In this document: one piece after another, positions 15,147-22,433 of the stretch
How the letters are laid out: every line of letters starts with the position of its first letter
How positions within the stretch are numbered: the first letter of the stretch is position 1
Assembly (NCBI GenBank): GCA_020024215.1
Contig: JAHHUC010000032.1
Location: forward strand, 1-23,106
Length of the DNA: 23,106 nt
Reading direction: 5' to 3'
Source: Oscillospiraceae bacterium
GTDB lineage: Bacteria; Bacillota; Clostridia; Oscillospirales; Ruminococcaceae
Translations under genes and position numbers: made by a program
The notes under the pieces: model-generated
What the model was told of the DNA's origin: nothing
The model's input: the letters and a program-made list of their open reading frames with translations, nothing else
Database searches by the model: none

Positions 15147-16211
15147 TTAAACCACTATCTCATATTCGCCCACGTTGCCGACTTCAAAATATCTTTTTAA
15201 ATCGTAGGGCGAATAAACTCCACAGTCGGTGACAACACCTGAAACCAGCTCAGGGGGAGTTATGTCGAATGAAGGGTAATATCCCTTTACACCTTCTTTT
15301 GCGGTTCTTACACCCATAGCCTGAAGCACAAATTCAGGGTCCCTCATTTCAATTTTAACAGAATCCACAGTTTTGTGTCCTCTGTCAGGAGCACCTGTTA
15401 CAAAGTAGGGAATCCCCATATATTTTGCAACTATGGCAATCTGGAAGGTTCCAACCTTATTTACAACATACCCATCCTGACATATTACGTCTGCCGCAGA
15501 AGTGAATACATCTATTTTTTCATTTTGAATGGCAAACGCAGGCATATTGTCTGTAATAACAGTGACATCATATCCCATATCCCTGCATACAGAGGCTGTC
15601 AGCCTTGCACCTTGAAAATAGGGCCTTGTTTCAGCACAATATATCTTAATATTTTTGCCTTCTTTTTTTGCCACCTTGCACATCTGACCAACTATGGTTT
15701 CACCAAAGCACTGTGTCAGAACCTTGCCGTTTTTGGGGAACATGGATACCAGATATCCGGCAATTTTTTCTATCTTCTTATATCTTCTGTTGTTGCCCTC
15801 AACAGTGCTTTCCACAATGGCTTCACTGGTGTTTTTTCCCTCTGCCATAGCCCTTAAAGCTGCATTATAAGCGTTTTCGGTGACAGCCTTCATCCTGTCA
15901 ACAGTTGTTGGTCTGGCATGGGATATGGTGTGAGCGGCCTTTAAAAGATATTCCTTTTGCTTCTGCTCACTTAAATCCCGGCACTCATAAGCTGCCAATG
16001 CCATCCCCATAGCTGCTGCGGTATATGGACCTGCGCTCTGTGTAACCATATCTGTGATTGCCTTCGCAACCTCGGCATGGTTATTGCAGGTTACAAACTC
16101 AGTTTTTGTGGGGTAAATTCTTCTGTCAAGTATTTTTACTTTACCATCTTCGTACCACGCAATATTTTCATATTGCAGCATAAATGCCAGTTCTTTATCT
16201 GCTCTTTCCAA
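15147..16211 (-). CDS. mtnA: S-methyl-5-thioribose-1-phosphate isomerase-like protein (MtnA/IF2B family)
   Basis: This 354-residue cytoplasmic protein belongs to the eIF2B-alpha/MtnA sugar-phosphate isomerase family. MtnA converts the aldose 5-methylthioribose-1-phosphate to the ketose 5-methylthioribulose-1-phosphate. The catalytic pair appears conserved: Cys168 (VLTQCFG) and Asp241 (SAADVI), matching the Cys/Asp pair of B. subtilis MtnA. Other family landmarks are RRIYPTKTEFV, MVTQSAGPYTAAAMGMALAA, HARPTTVDRM, ETRPYFQGARLTA and NKVGTFQIAIVAK. The TTG start at 16211 has AAGGAG 9 nt upstream. Homologues act on 5-deoxyribose-1-phosphate or ribose 1,5-bisphosphate, so exact substrate is uncertain. 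Its operon partners, a deaminase and a nucleoside phosphorylase, would supply a pentose 1-phosphate. Confidence 0.88.
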   Translation of the reverse strand: MERADKELAFMLQYENIAWYEDGKVKILDRRIYPTKTEFVTCNNHAEVAKAITDMVTQSAGPYTAAAMGMALAAYECRDLSEQKQKEYLLKAAHTISHARPTTVDRMKAVTENAYNAALRAMAEGKNTSEAIVESTVEGNNRRYKKIEKIAGYLVSMFPKNGKVLTQCFGETIVGQMCKVAKKEGKNIKIYCAETRPYFQGARLTASVCRDMGYDVTVITDNMPAFAIQNEKIDVFTSAADVICQDGYVVNKVGTFQIAIVAKYMGIPYFVTGAPDRGHKTVDSVKIEMRDPEFVLQAMGVRTAKEGVKGYYPSFDITPPELVSGVVTDCGVYSPYDLKRYFEVGNVGEYEIVV

Positions 16212-16231
16212 AATAAGTAACTCCTTAATGC

Positions 16232-17521
16232 TTATATAAGATGTTTTACGCTTTCAATTACATCTGCTTTTGTTTTTTCGTAATCTATGGTTAAAAATTC
16301 TCCGTTTTCATAGAGGATTTTTCCGTTTACCATAGTCATATCAACATCAGAGGCCTGTGCGGAATAGGTGATGAGTGCCATTATGTCATTTTGGGGAATA
16401 AGGTGGGGTGCATCCAAATTTAAAGCTGCTATATCAGCAAAACAGCCTTCCTTTAAAAGCCCGGAATTTTTTCTGCCCTGAGCGCAGGCACCGTTTAAAG
16501 CAGCTATTTTTAAAAGCTCCTGAGGCTTTAAAATTGTGGGGTCATGCGTAAATCCGTTGTGAATAACAGATGCAAGATGCAATTCCTCCATCATGTTGAG
16601 ATTGTTGTTTGAGGCTGCGCCATCGGTTCCCAAAGCCACATTTATACCCCTTTTAAGAAGCTTTTCTATGGGCATAAAGCCGCTTCCCAGCTTCATATTA
16701 CTGGATGGATTATGCACGCAGGTGACATTTTTTTCCTTGAGGATATCCATATCACCCTCCTCCAGCCACACACAATGGGCTGCCACAGTGGGGTTGTCCA
16801 AAACTCCCATTTTCAAAAACCATTCTGTGGGGGTAAGACCATTATGGCGCATTTTGCATTCTCTGTGCTCCTTTTCTGTTTCGGAAAGATGAAGGTGCAT
16901 TATAGCGCCCATCTTTTTACAGTCGGCAGCATACCCCATAGCCAGCTCATCATAGTTTGTATACTCTGCATGTATTGCATAGTCCACAATTATTCTTCCG
17001 TCAGCTTTTTTGTTGTATTCCTTGAAAAATTTTTCCGATTCTTTTGCCCTAAAGCTTTCACAATATGGCTCTGTGGGGTCAAAGCCCACAATAGGACGGC
17101 TTAAATTAGCCTTCATACCGGCTTTTATTACTTCATCAGCAGTTATCCAAGGGCAGTCATACATATCTGTGAAGCTGACAACTCCGCTTGAAAGCATCTC
17201 CATCATAGCCAATCTGGAGCCGGCTGAAAAATCGTTTGGGAGAAGCTTTGCCTCAACAGGGAAGATGGCTTCATTGAGCCATCTGTCCAAGGGAAGATCA
17301 CTTCCCATACCCCTTAAAAGCGTCATGGGGGAATGGGTGTGGAGATTGTACATACCGGGCATAAGCAGATGACCTGTCATATTTTTTACTATGTCATATT
17401 CAGCGCTCGGTCTTTCTTCTCCTATGTAGGAGATTTTATCCCCAATAACCCCTAAATAACCGCACTTTATAACTCTGTCCTCCAAAACTATGGCGGCATT
17501 TTCAAAAAGTGTACTCATCAT
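16232..17521 (-). CDS. mtaD: MTA/SAH deaminase-type amidohydrolase
   Basis: This 429-residue metal-dependent amidohydrolase closely matches the 5'-methylthioadenosine/S-adenosylhomocysteine deaminase group. These enzymes convert adenosine-type nucleosides to the inosine form and release ammonia. Metal and catalytic residues are in place: H61 and H63 (NLHTHSPMTLLRG), H211 with E214 (HLHLSETE), H249 (AHCVW) and D300 (LGTDGAASNN). The PLDRWLNEAIFPVEAKL segment is characteristic of the group. Two adjacent ATGs are possible (ending at 17521 or 17518), with AAAGGA upstream suiting the second slightly better. It lies 20 bp upstream of mtnA and 22 bp downstream of the phosphorylase. Adenosine, 5'-deoxyadenosine, MTA and SAH are all possible substrates. 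Confidence 0.9.
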   Translation of the reverse strand: MMSTLFENAAIVLEDRVIKCGYLGVIGDKISYIGEERPSAEYDIVKNMTGHLLMPGMYNLHTHSPMTLLRGMGSDLPLDRWLNEAIFPVEAKLLPNDFSAGSRLAMMEMLSSGVVSFTDMYDCPWITADEVIKAGMKANLSRPIVGFDPTEPYCESFRAKESEKFFKEYNKKADGRIIVDYAIHAEYTNYDELAMGYAADCKKMGAIMHLHLSETEKEHRECKMRHNGLTPTEWFLKMGVLDNPTVAAHCVWLEEGDMDILKEKNVTCVHNPSSNMKLGSGFMPIEKLLKRGINVALGTDGAASNNNLNMMEELHLASVIHNGFTHDPTILKPQELLKIAALNGACAQGRKNSGLLKEGCFADIAALNLDAPHLIPQNDIMALITYSAQASDVDMTMVNGKILYENGEFLTIDYEKTKADVIESVKHLI

Positions 17522-17543
17522 AATTTCCTTTCACCTGAGAAAT

Positions 17544-18359
17544 TTACATTTTTGCAATAAGCTTTTTCACATATTCTCTCAGCATGGAAGAACTTCTGTC
17601 TGCAATTTCTTCCACCTCTGCGCCATCAATTTTCTGAGGCAGAATTCCGGAGCCCATGTTGGTGATAAGTGAAAAGCCAAGGAAAGGGATTTTGCAGTGG
17701 GCAGCTGTCAAAGCCTCAGTAACTGTGCTCATTCCGACAGCATCTGCGCCCAAAAGCCTTGCCAGCTTTATCTCGGCAGGAGTTTCAAACTGGGGGCCGA
17801 CTGTAAACATATAAACCCCCTCGTGAAATCTCAAGGCACTTTCCTTTGATGTTTCCAGAGCCAAAGCTCTTAAATCCCTGTCATAAACATTTGTGCAGTC
17901 AAAAAATCTTGGGCCGAATTCAGGAATATTTTTTCCTCTCATAGGTGTTGCACCGGAAAGATTGATGTGATCTGTAATAACCATAACGTCACCGGGTCTG
18001 TATCCGGTATTCACCGCGCCTGCTGCATTGGTGGCGATTATCATTTCAACTCCCAGAAGCTTAAAAAGTCTTACGGGAAGAGAAAGCTGATCATAATCAT
18101 AACCCTCATAATAGTGGAATCTTCCGGACATGCATATAACCTTTTTGCCGGCTAATTTTCCTATGATAAGCTTTCCTGCGTGTGAGGGAGCTGTGGAAAC
18201 AAGAAAGTTTGGGATATCATTATAGCTTATAACAACAGCATCCTCAATTTCATCAGAAAGCTTTCCCAACCCGGAGCCTAAAATAATAGCGATATCAGGC
18301 TTAAAATCTATTTTAGATTTAACATAATCCGCACTTTTTTTGTAAAATTCCAAATCCAT
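17544..18359 (-). CDS. Purine nucleoside phosphorylase (trimeric class)
   Basis: This 271-residue cytoplasmic enzyme of the PNP/MTAP family cleaves purine nucleosides with phosphate to give base and pentose 1-phosphate. Phosphate-site residues are S29 (ILGSGLG), H60 (APSHAG) and R80 with H82 (SGRFHYYEG). The nucleoside site shows ATNAAGAVN, E192 (VGPQFETPAEI), M210-S211 (GMSTVTE) and N234 (SLITNMGSG). In this family Asn at that last position favours 6-oxopurines (inosine, guanosine), whereas MTA phosphorylases have Asp in a TDYD motif. This fits a deaminase acting first. AAGGAG lies 7 nt before the ATG. It is the first gene of the four-gene operon. Confidence 0.93.
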   Translation of the reverse strand: MDLEFYKKSADYVKSKIDFKPDIAIILGSGLGKLSDEIEDAVVISYNDIPNFLVSTAPSHAGKLIIGKLAGKKVICMSGRFHYYEGYDYDQLSLPVRLFKLLGVEMIIATNAAGAVNTGYRPGDVMVITDHINLSGATPMRGKNIPEFGPRFFDCTNVYDRDLRALALETSKESALRFHEGVYMFTVGPQFETPAEIKLARLLGADAVGMSTVTEALTAAHCKIPFLGFSLITNMGSGILPQKIDGAEVEEIADRSSSMLREYVKKLIAKM

Positions 18360-18391
18360 TATAAAAACTCCTTTTTCACATTACTATTACA

Positions 18392-18419
18392 ATAATATCA
18401 TATTTATTTTGCAAGTCAA
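18392..18419 (-). promoter_or_regulatory. Promoter of the nucleoside operon
   Basis: On the minus strand, TTGACT (18414-18419) and TATTAT (18392-18397) are 16 bp apart, 33 bp upstream of the phosphorylase start codon. Confidence 0.7.
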
Positions 18420-18453
18420 CAAAAAGCATTGCAGCAGCACAATAAGGCTATAT

Positions 18454-18469
18454 AAAGATGTGTATCTTT
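18454..18469. repeat. Short inverted repeat between divergent promoters
   Basis: AAAGAT (18454-18459) and ATCTTT (18464-18469) flank GTGT, with partly matching TATA/TTATA ends. It lies between the divergent nucleoside-operon and rex promoters and might be a regulator site. It does not match the Rex consensus. Confidence 0.3.
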
Positions 18470-18536
18470 TATATTTATATACAAATAATAATGAGATGCT
18501 GTATTCAAATTTTTCTTTTTCATAATATCTGCATAA

Positions 18537-18565
18537 TTGACAAAGCATAAGCTTTAGTATAACAT
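18537..18565 (+). promoter_or_regulatory. Probable rex promoter
   Basis: A consensus -35 TTGACA (18537-18542) is followed by TATAAC at 15 bp (18558-18563) or TAACAT at 17 bp (18560-18565). The exact -10 is uncertain. Confidence 0.5.
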
Positions 18566-18596
18566 AATCATATATGAGAAAATTGGGGGTGTGATT

Positions 18597-19235
18597 TTGG
18601 AAAAAAACAATGGTGTATCGTCTGCCGTAATCCGCAGACTTCCAAGATATTACAGATATTTAGGCGAGCTGGAGGCTCATGGAATAAACAGAATATCATC
18701 AAAAGAGCTTGCCGAAAAAATGAATCTTACAGCATCTCAGATAAGACAGGATTTGAACTGCTTCGGCGGCTTCGGTCAGCAGGGCTATGGTTATAATGTG
18801 GAATCTCTCAGGTCTGAAATATGCAAAATTTTAGGCCTTGACAATAATTTTAATGCAGTGCTGGTAGGAGTGGGAAATTTAGGCCATGCCTTTGCACAGC
18901 ATATCGATTTTAAGGGCGCAGGCTTTAATCTTATTGCTGCCTTTGATTCAAATCCTGAGCTTATAGGTAAAAAGGTGGGCAGTATCGAAATTATAGATTT
19001 TAATAAAATAGAGGATTTTTGCAATGAAAACTGTGTGGATGTAGCGGTTTTGTGTGTGCCTAAGGAGGCGGCAAACCCTGTTGCGGAAACCTTTATACGC
19101 TGCGGAGTAAAATCCTTCTGGAACTTTACCTATGCGGATATATCCTTGGGTCATCCTGAAATAATAGTTGAAAATGTCCATTTAGGTGATGGGCTTATGA
19201 CGCTTTGTTACAGGATAAATGCTGCAAAGAAATAA
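18597..19235 (+). CDS. rex: Redox-sensing transcriptional repressor Rex
   Basis: This 212-residue dimeric repressor senses the NADH/NAD+ ratio and in Gram-positive anaerobes controls fermentation and respiration genes. The N-terminal winged helix contains RISSKELAEKMNLTASQIRQ and the Rex hallmark FGGFGQQGYGYNV. The Rossmann domain has VLVGVGNLGHAFAQH (about residue 90), and the C-terminus has the domain-swap helix. I prefer TTG 18597 because GGGGG at 18585-18589 is 7 nt upstream. The GTG at 18591 lies only 1 nt from that site. It is divergent from the nucleoside operon. I see no Rex box at either promoter. Confidence 0.95.
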   Translation: MEKNNGVSSAVIRRLPRYYRYLGELEAHGINRISSKELAEKMNLTASQIRQDLNCFGGFGQQGYGYNVESLRSEICKILGLDNNFNAVLVGVGNLGHAFAQHIDFKGAGFNLIAAFDSNPELIGKKVGSIEIIDFNKIEDFCNENCVDVAVLCVPKEAANPVAETFIRCGVKSFWNFTYADISLGHPEIIVENVHLGDGLMTLCYRINAAKK

Positions 19236-19311
19236 ATTCTGCTGTTTTTAACGGCATGCTTGCCTTATTTAATAGTCAAAGGGGAATTGAGGCAATCCTA
19301 TATATCAAAAT

Positions 19312-19342
19312 CTGAAGCCGACAAAAGGATAGTGAGCTTCAG
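19312..19342 (+). repeat. Hairpin downstream of rex
   Basis: CTGAAGC (19312-19318) pairs perfectly with GCTTCAG (19336-19342) around a 17-nt loop and is followed by TTTATC. It lies between rex and its terminator and may be part of the rex 3' untranslated region. Confidence 0.4.
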
Positions 19343-19365
19343 TTTATCAAATTTTAAAATAAATG

Positions 19366-19395
19366 GGATTGTGTCAAAATGATACAGTCCTTTTT
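19366..19395 (+). terminator. Rho-independent terminator after rex
   Basis: GGATTGTGTC (19366-19375) pairs with GATACAGTCC (19381-19390), 10 bp with two G-T pairs and a 5-nt loop, followed by TTTTT. It lies 130 bp after the rex stop codon; the 130 bp holds no gene that I can see. Confidence 0.85.
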
Positions 19396-19482
19396 GTTGT
19401 TATTCAATAATTGCCTTCGGTCATCAAACCGGCAGACCTTCTATTTTTGAAGCTCTGATAAGAATATTATAAAAGCCGTAAG

Positions 19483-19507
19483 AAACAATATTTAATATAA
19501 ATTGTTT
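19483..19507. repeat. Inverted repeat abutting the ribosome binding site of the 68-residue gene
   Basis: AAACAAT (19483-19489) and ATTGTTT (19501-19507) form a perfect 7-bp inverted repeat with an 11-nt AT-only centre. GGAGG begins at the very next base (19508). It could be an operator or an mRNA structure influencing translation. Confidence 0.4.
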
Positions 19508-19521
19508 GGAGGCATACAGAT

Positions 19522-19728
19522 ATGGATAACAGCAAAAGAGATGAATTTAATGTAAAAACCCGCAAAAAGGGAATTATTTATTTTATAAAAAGGCTTTTCA
19601 ATTTTCTTCCGGTAGAAACAATCATCAAAACCTCTTCCGGCTCTTATGATGTGGAGATCAGAATTTCACAAAGAAAGATGAAAAGGATGGTGGATGAAAT
19701 ATGTCTTTCAGCCATATCCTCTTTATAG
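19522..19728 (+). CDS. Small basic hypothetical protein
   Basis: This 68-residue protein has a strong GGAGG site at 19508-19512 and an ATG at 19522, which makes it a credible gene. It is rich in Lys and Arg, with one short hydrophobic stretch (GIIYFIKRLFNFLPVETII) that might touch the membrane but is too short and charged for a clear helix. I do not recognise the family. It stands alone between rex and the sigma-factor operon, on the same strand. No function can be assigned. Confidence 0.65.
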   Translation: MDNSKRDEFNVKTRKKGIIYFIKRLFNFLPVETIIKTSSGSYDVEIRISQRKMKRMVDEICLSAISSL

Positions 19729-19829
19729 GAAAAATTTTTTCAAAAATTTTCAGAACAGCGCAATAAAATCAAATAGCAGATACACTATATATATGAACTG
19801 CTTAATTGCAATAGGTGGTGGACAACAGA

Positions 19830-20345
19830 GTGTTTGATATCAACGCAGTAAATATGGCCATAAAAGGCGACACAAAAAGCTTTGAGACGCTTTATGACAA
19901 TTTGTCTCTGGAGCTTTATAAATATGCTTATTACATCCTGGGAAACGAACATGATGCCGAGGATGTGGTCAGCGAGACTTTTATTGAGGCCATGAAGGGC
20001 ATAAAGAACCTTAAACACCCCGAAACCTTCAAATCGTGGATGTTTAAAATTCTTTCTGCAAGGGTTAAAAGAAAAATTTCCACCTATGTGAGGGACAAAA
20101 AAAATATGGATTTGGATGACGCAAGCGCAATGGCACTTGGAACTGAGGATTTCAATACAGTAGAGAATGTCATGCTTCAAAAGGCCTTGCAGGAAATAAC
20201 GCCGGAGGAAAGAAGCATACTTCTTTTGTCCACCGTACAAGGATACACAACCAAAGAGGTTGCCGGTATGCTGGAGCTTCCGCAGGGAACGGTGAGCAGT
20301 AAACTGCACAGAACTTTGAAAAAATTAAGAAAGATGATGGAATAG
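19830..20345 (+). CDS. ECF-type RNA polymerase sigma factor
   Basis: This sigma-70 family factor of about 171 residues contains region 2 (FETLYDNLSLELYKYAYYIL, GNEHDAEDVVSETFIEAM, then HPETFKSWMFKIL) and region 4 (EITPEERSILLLSTVQGYTT, KEVAGMLELPQGTVSSKLHR). It would direct polymerase to a small stress or envelope regulon. I prefer the GTG at 19830, with AGGTGG at 19813-19818 as ribosome binding site; GTGs at 19815 and 19818 fall inside that site. The gene ends 11 bp before a single-pass membrane protein, the usual partner layout for an ECF factor. I cannot define its own promoter in the AT-rich upstream DNA. Confidence 0.9.
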   Translation: MFDINAVNMAIKGDTKSFETLYDNLSLELYKYAYYILGNEHDAEDVVSETFIEAMKGIKNLKHPETFKSWMFKILSARVKRKISTYVRDKKNMDLDDASAMALGTEDFNTVENVMLQKALQEITPEERSILLLSTVQGYTTKEVAGMLELPQGTVSSKLHRTLKKLRKMME

Positions 20346-20356
20346 GAGGTGAGGAT

Positions 20357-21196
20357 ATGAGTAAGGATTTTGAAAATTTGGAGAATGAGAATATATTTTC
20401 AGATGAGGAGAGCATCGAATTCTTCACAAAGCTGTTTGAAGCTCAGTCCTCAGATATTGTTCTTCCAAAAAGCCTGAAGGCGGAAAATCTTTCTAAAAAA
20501 TATGAGAAGGAAATAGAGCTTATAAAAAAAGAGGCGGAGCTTATACAAAAGCAGCAGGAAAAAAGAGAGCTCAAGCCCAACAACATGATTTCCATTTTCA
20601 GAAGAAAAGGATTTGCTGCCATAGCTGCCTGCGTTGCTTTTGCCGGTTTTTTGTTCTTTACATCAGATTTTGCAGAGGATAACATTTTTCATCCTAAAGA
20701 AAAAGCCGAAGCGAATGAAAGAACAGTGCAGGGCTCTATGTATTTTTTTAACGAGGATGCAGACAATGATAAAGCTCAAGGGGCTGGTTCATACGAAGAA
20801 AACAAAGAATCAGCAATTGTAAATGACAGTGAAATTGCAGCAGAGGGTTCTGCTGTGATGGAAAAAGACGACAGATCATTGGACATTCAAAATCCTTCAG
20901 AAGAAGGCGACAGAGCCTTTGACGGTCTGCGCTCGGCGCCGCCCTTGCCCGACAAGGAAACGAGAAAAGCCGTTCCCGATTATGAAAGCAGCGAAGATAT
21001 TTCAGATCGTATGCTGCAAAACAATCCTGCGACAGGAATAGATATGGAGGCAAACGCCGCAAAATTCCTCATATCAAATGGCGCTAAGGCTTTTGTCTGT
21101 GATGATATGGTCGATGAGCTGCCGGATTTTGCAAAAAGAGAATATACAGCTAAAGGAAATATGCTTTATATGGGATTTTTGCAGAGGCTCTACTAA
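20357..21196 (+). CDS. Single-pass membrane protein, probable anti-sigma factor
   Basis: This 279-residue protein follows the ECF sigma gene by 11 bp, with AGGAGG upstream of ATG 20357. Residues 1-85 are cytoplasmic and charged, with a probable coiled coil at about 42-71 (KKYEKEIELIKKEAELIQKQ). Residues 86-102 form one membrane helix (FAAIAACVAFAGFLFF). The rest is a long acidic, low-complexity outer segment ending in a compact C-terminal piece (ANAAKFLISNGAKAFVCDDM). Gene order and topology suggest an anti-sigma factor that holds the sigma factor until an envelope signal arrives. No zinc-binding HxxxCxxC motif is seen, so it would not be of the classical ZAS type. The C-terminal domain is not recognised. 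Confidence 0.7.
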   Translation: MSKDFENLENENIFSDEESIEFFTKLFEAQSSDIVLPKSLKAENLSKKYEKEIELIKKEAELIQKQQEKRELKPNNMISIFRRKGFAAIAACVAFAGFLFFTSDFAEDNIFHPKEKAEANERTVQGSMYFFNEDADNDKAQGAGSYEENKESAIVNDSEIAAEGSAVMEKDDRSLDIQNPSEEGDRAFDGLRSAPPLPDKETRKAVPDYESSEDISDRMLQNNPATGIDMEANAAKFLISNGAKAFVCDDMVDELPDFAKREYTAKGNMLYMGFLQRLY

Positions 21197-21209
21197 ATTT
21201 AGAGAAAAG

Positions 21210-21238
21210 TTGACGGAGATTTCCAAAAGTTATATAAT
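21210..21238 (+). promoter_or_regulatory. Strong promoter of the cbi genes
   Basis: TTGACG (21210-21215) and a perfect TATAAT (21233-21238) are 17 bp apart. It lies just after the anti-sigma gene, 63 bp before the cbiD start codon. Confidence 0.8.
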
Positions 21239-21253
21239 TGAATAGTTGAGGCG

Positions 21254-21286
21254 GGCTGTGGTGAATTATTCGCTGCAGCCTTTTTT
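21254..21286 (+). terminator. Intrinsic terminator in the short cbiD leader
   Basis: GGCTGTGG (21254-21261) pairs with CTGCAGCC (21273-21280), 8 bp with two G-T pairs, followed by TTTTTT. It begins about 16 bp after the promoter -10 box. It may end the sigma operon, attenuate the cbi genes, or both. Confidence 0.75.
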
Positions 21287-21301
21287 AAAGGGTGATTTTG
21301 T

Positions 21302-22432
21302 ATGCTTTCTCACTATATTTACAACGGAAAGGAACGGCTCAGGTGCGGTTTTACCACAGGAAGCTGTGCAGCTATGGCAGCAAAGGCTGCCTGCCTTAAT
21401 TATTTTGGCGAAAATTGCAGTTTTTCTGAAATTATGACGCCAAAGGGGATTTTGGTAAGGGCCGAAGTGATAAATGCTCAAAGGGGGAAAAATTACTCCT
21501 CTGCATCAGTGATAAAGGATGCAGGAGATGATATAGATGCAACAGACAAGCTGGAAATAAATGTTAGAATAGAGCTTACAAGTGAAGCTGATATTGTTAT
21601 TGTCGGAGGAAAGGGAGTAGGAACAGTAACCAAAAAAGGGCTCGACCAAAGGGTTGGCGAAAGCGCAATAAACTCTGTGCCAAGAAAAATGATTTTGGAT
21701 GAGGTAAGGGCAGCTTTTGAAAAATATGGCTATAAAAACGGTGCCAGAGTTATCATATCTGTTCCTTACGGCGAAGAAATTGCAAAAAAAACCTTTAATC
21801 CTCATTTGGGGATCGAAGGAGGCATATCCATATTGGGCTCCTCCGGAATAGTGGAGCCTAAAAGTCTTTCGGCGCTCAAGGATTCTGTATATCTGGAAAT
21901 GAAGGTGCTAAGGGAAGAGGGAAGAGATTTTTTAGTGCTTACTCCCGGAAATTATGGTCAGCTTTTTATAGATGAAAGGTACCAAATACTTAGAAATTCA
22001 ACTGTAAAGTGTTCTAACTTTATAGGCGAAGCTTTGGATTTTGCAGCCCTGCTTAAATTTAAAACAGTGCTCCTTATAGGCCATATAGGTAAATTCTGCA
22101 AGTTGTCTTTGGGCATTATGGACACTCATTCCAAAAAAGCCGACGGACGAAGGGAGGCCTTTTGCTGCTTTGCCGCTCTTGCAGGAGCACCCAGTGAGGT
22201 TTTGGAGCAAATCATGGCTTCAATAACATCAATAGAATGTGTTGAAATATTGGATTCTGTAAATTTAAAGGAGAAAACCTTAAGTTTGATGGCAGAATCT
22301 GCTCAGGGCTATATTGAGCGCAGGGCAATGGGTGATTTTGATGCGGGAATAATAAGCTTTGACAATGAAAACAGGATAATAGGCATGTCGCATAAAGCCG
22401 CAGAAATTCTTGAAAGCTTTGAGGAGAAATAG
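21302..22432 (+). CDS. cbiD: Cobalt-precorrin-5B (C1)-methyltransferase CbiD
   Basis: This 376-residue cytoplasmic enzyme acts in the anaerobic (early cobalt insertion) pathway of cobalamin synthesis, methylating C1 of cobalt-precorrin-5B with S-adenosylmethionine. The family signature RCGFTTGSCAAMAAKAA is near the N-terminus (about 13-29), followed by VKDAGDDIDATDKLEI, VGGKGVGTVTKKGL, and the C-terminal GHIGKFCKLSLGIMDTHSKK and RREAF segments. Length is normal. ATG 21302 is preceded by AAAGGG at 21287-21292. The next cbi gene begins 1 bp after the stop codon, so the two are co-translated. No cobalamin riboswitch fits in the short leader. Confidence 0.95.
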   Translation: MLSHYIYNGKERLRCGFTTGSCAAMAAKAACLNYFGENCSFSEIMTPKGILVRAEVINAQRGKNYSSASVIKDAGDDIDATDKLEINVRIELTSEADIVIVGGKGVGTVTKKGLDQRVGESAINSVPRKMILDEVRAAFEKYGYKNGARVIISVPYGEEIAKKTFNPHLGIEGGISILGSSGIVEPKSLSALKDSVYLEMKVLREEGRDFLVLTPGNYGQLFIDERYQILRNSTVKCSNFIGEALDFAALLKFKTVLLIGHIGKFCKLSLGIMDTHSKKADGRREAFCCFAALAGAPSEVLEQIMASITSIECVEILDSVNLKEKTLSLMAESAQGYIERRAMGDFDAGIISFDNENRIIGMSHKAAEILESFEEK

Positions 22433-22433
22433 T

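Noticed and set aside
15375..15857. A 160-residue plus-strand frame
   Set aside because: It is antisense to the MtnA-like gene, whose catalytic residues and family motifs are intact.
19785..20309. A 174-residue minus-strand frame
   Set aside because: It is the antisense shadow of the ECF sigma factor gene, which has clear region 2 and region 4 motifs.
21197..21301. Cobalamin riboswitch upstream of cbiD
   Set aside because: The interval is only about 105 bp and contains a promoter; there is no room for the conserved riboswitch fold.
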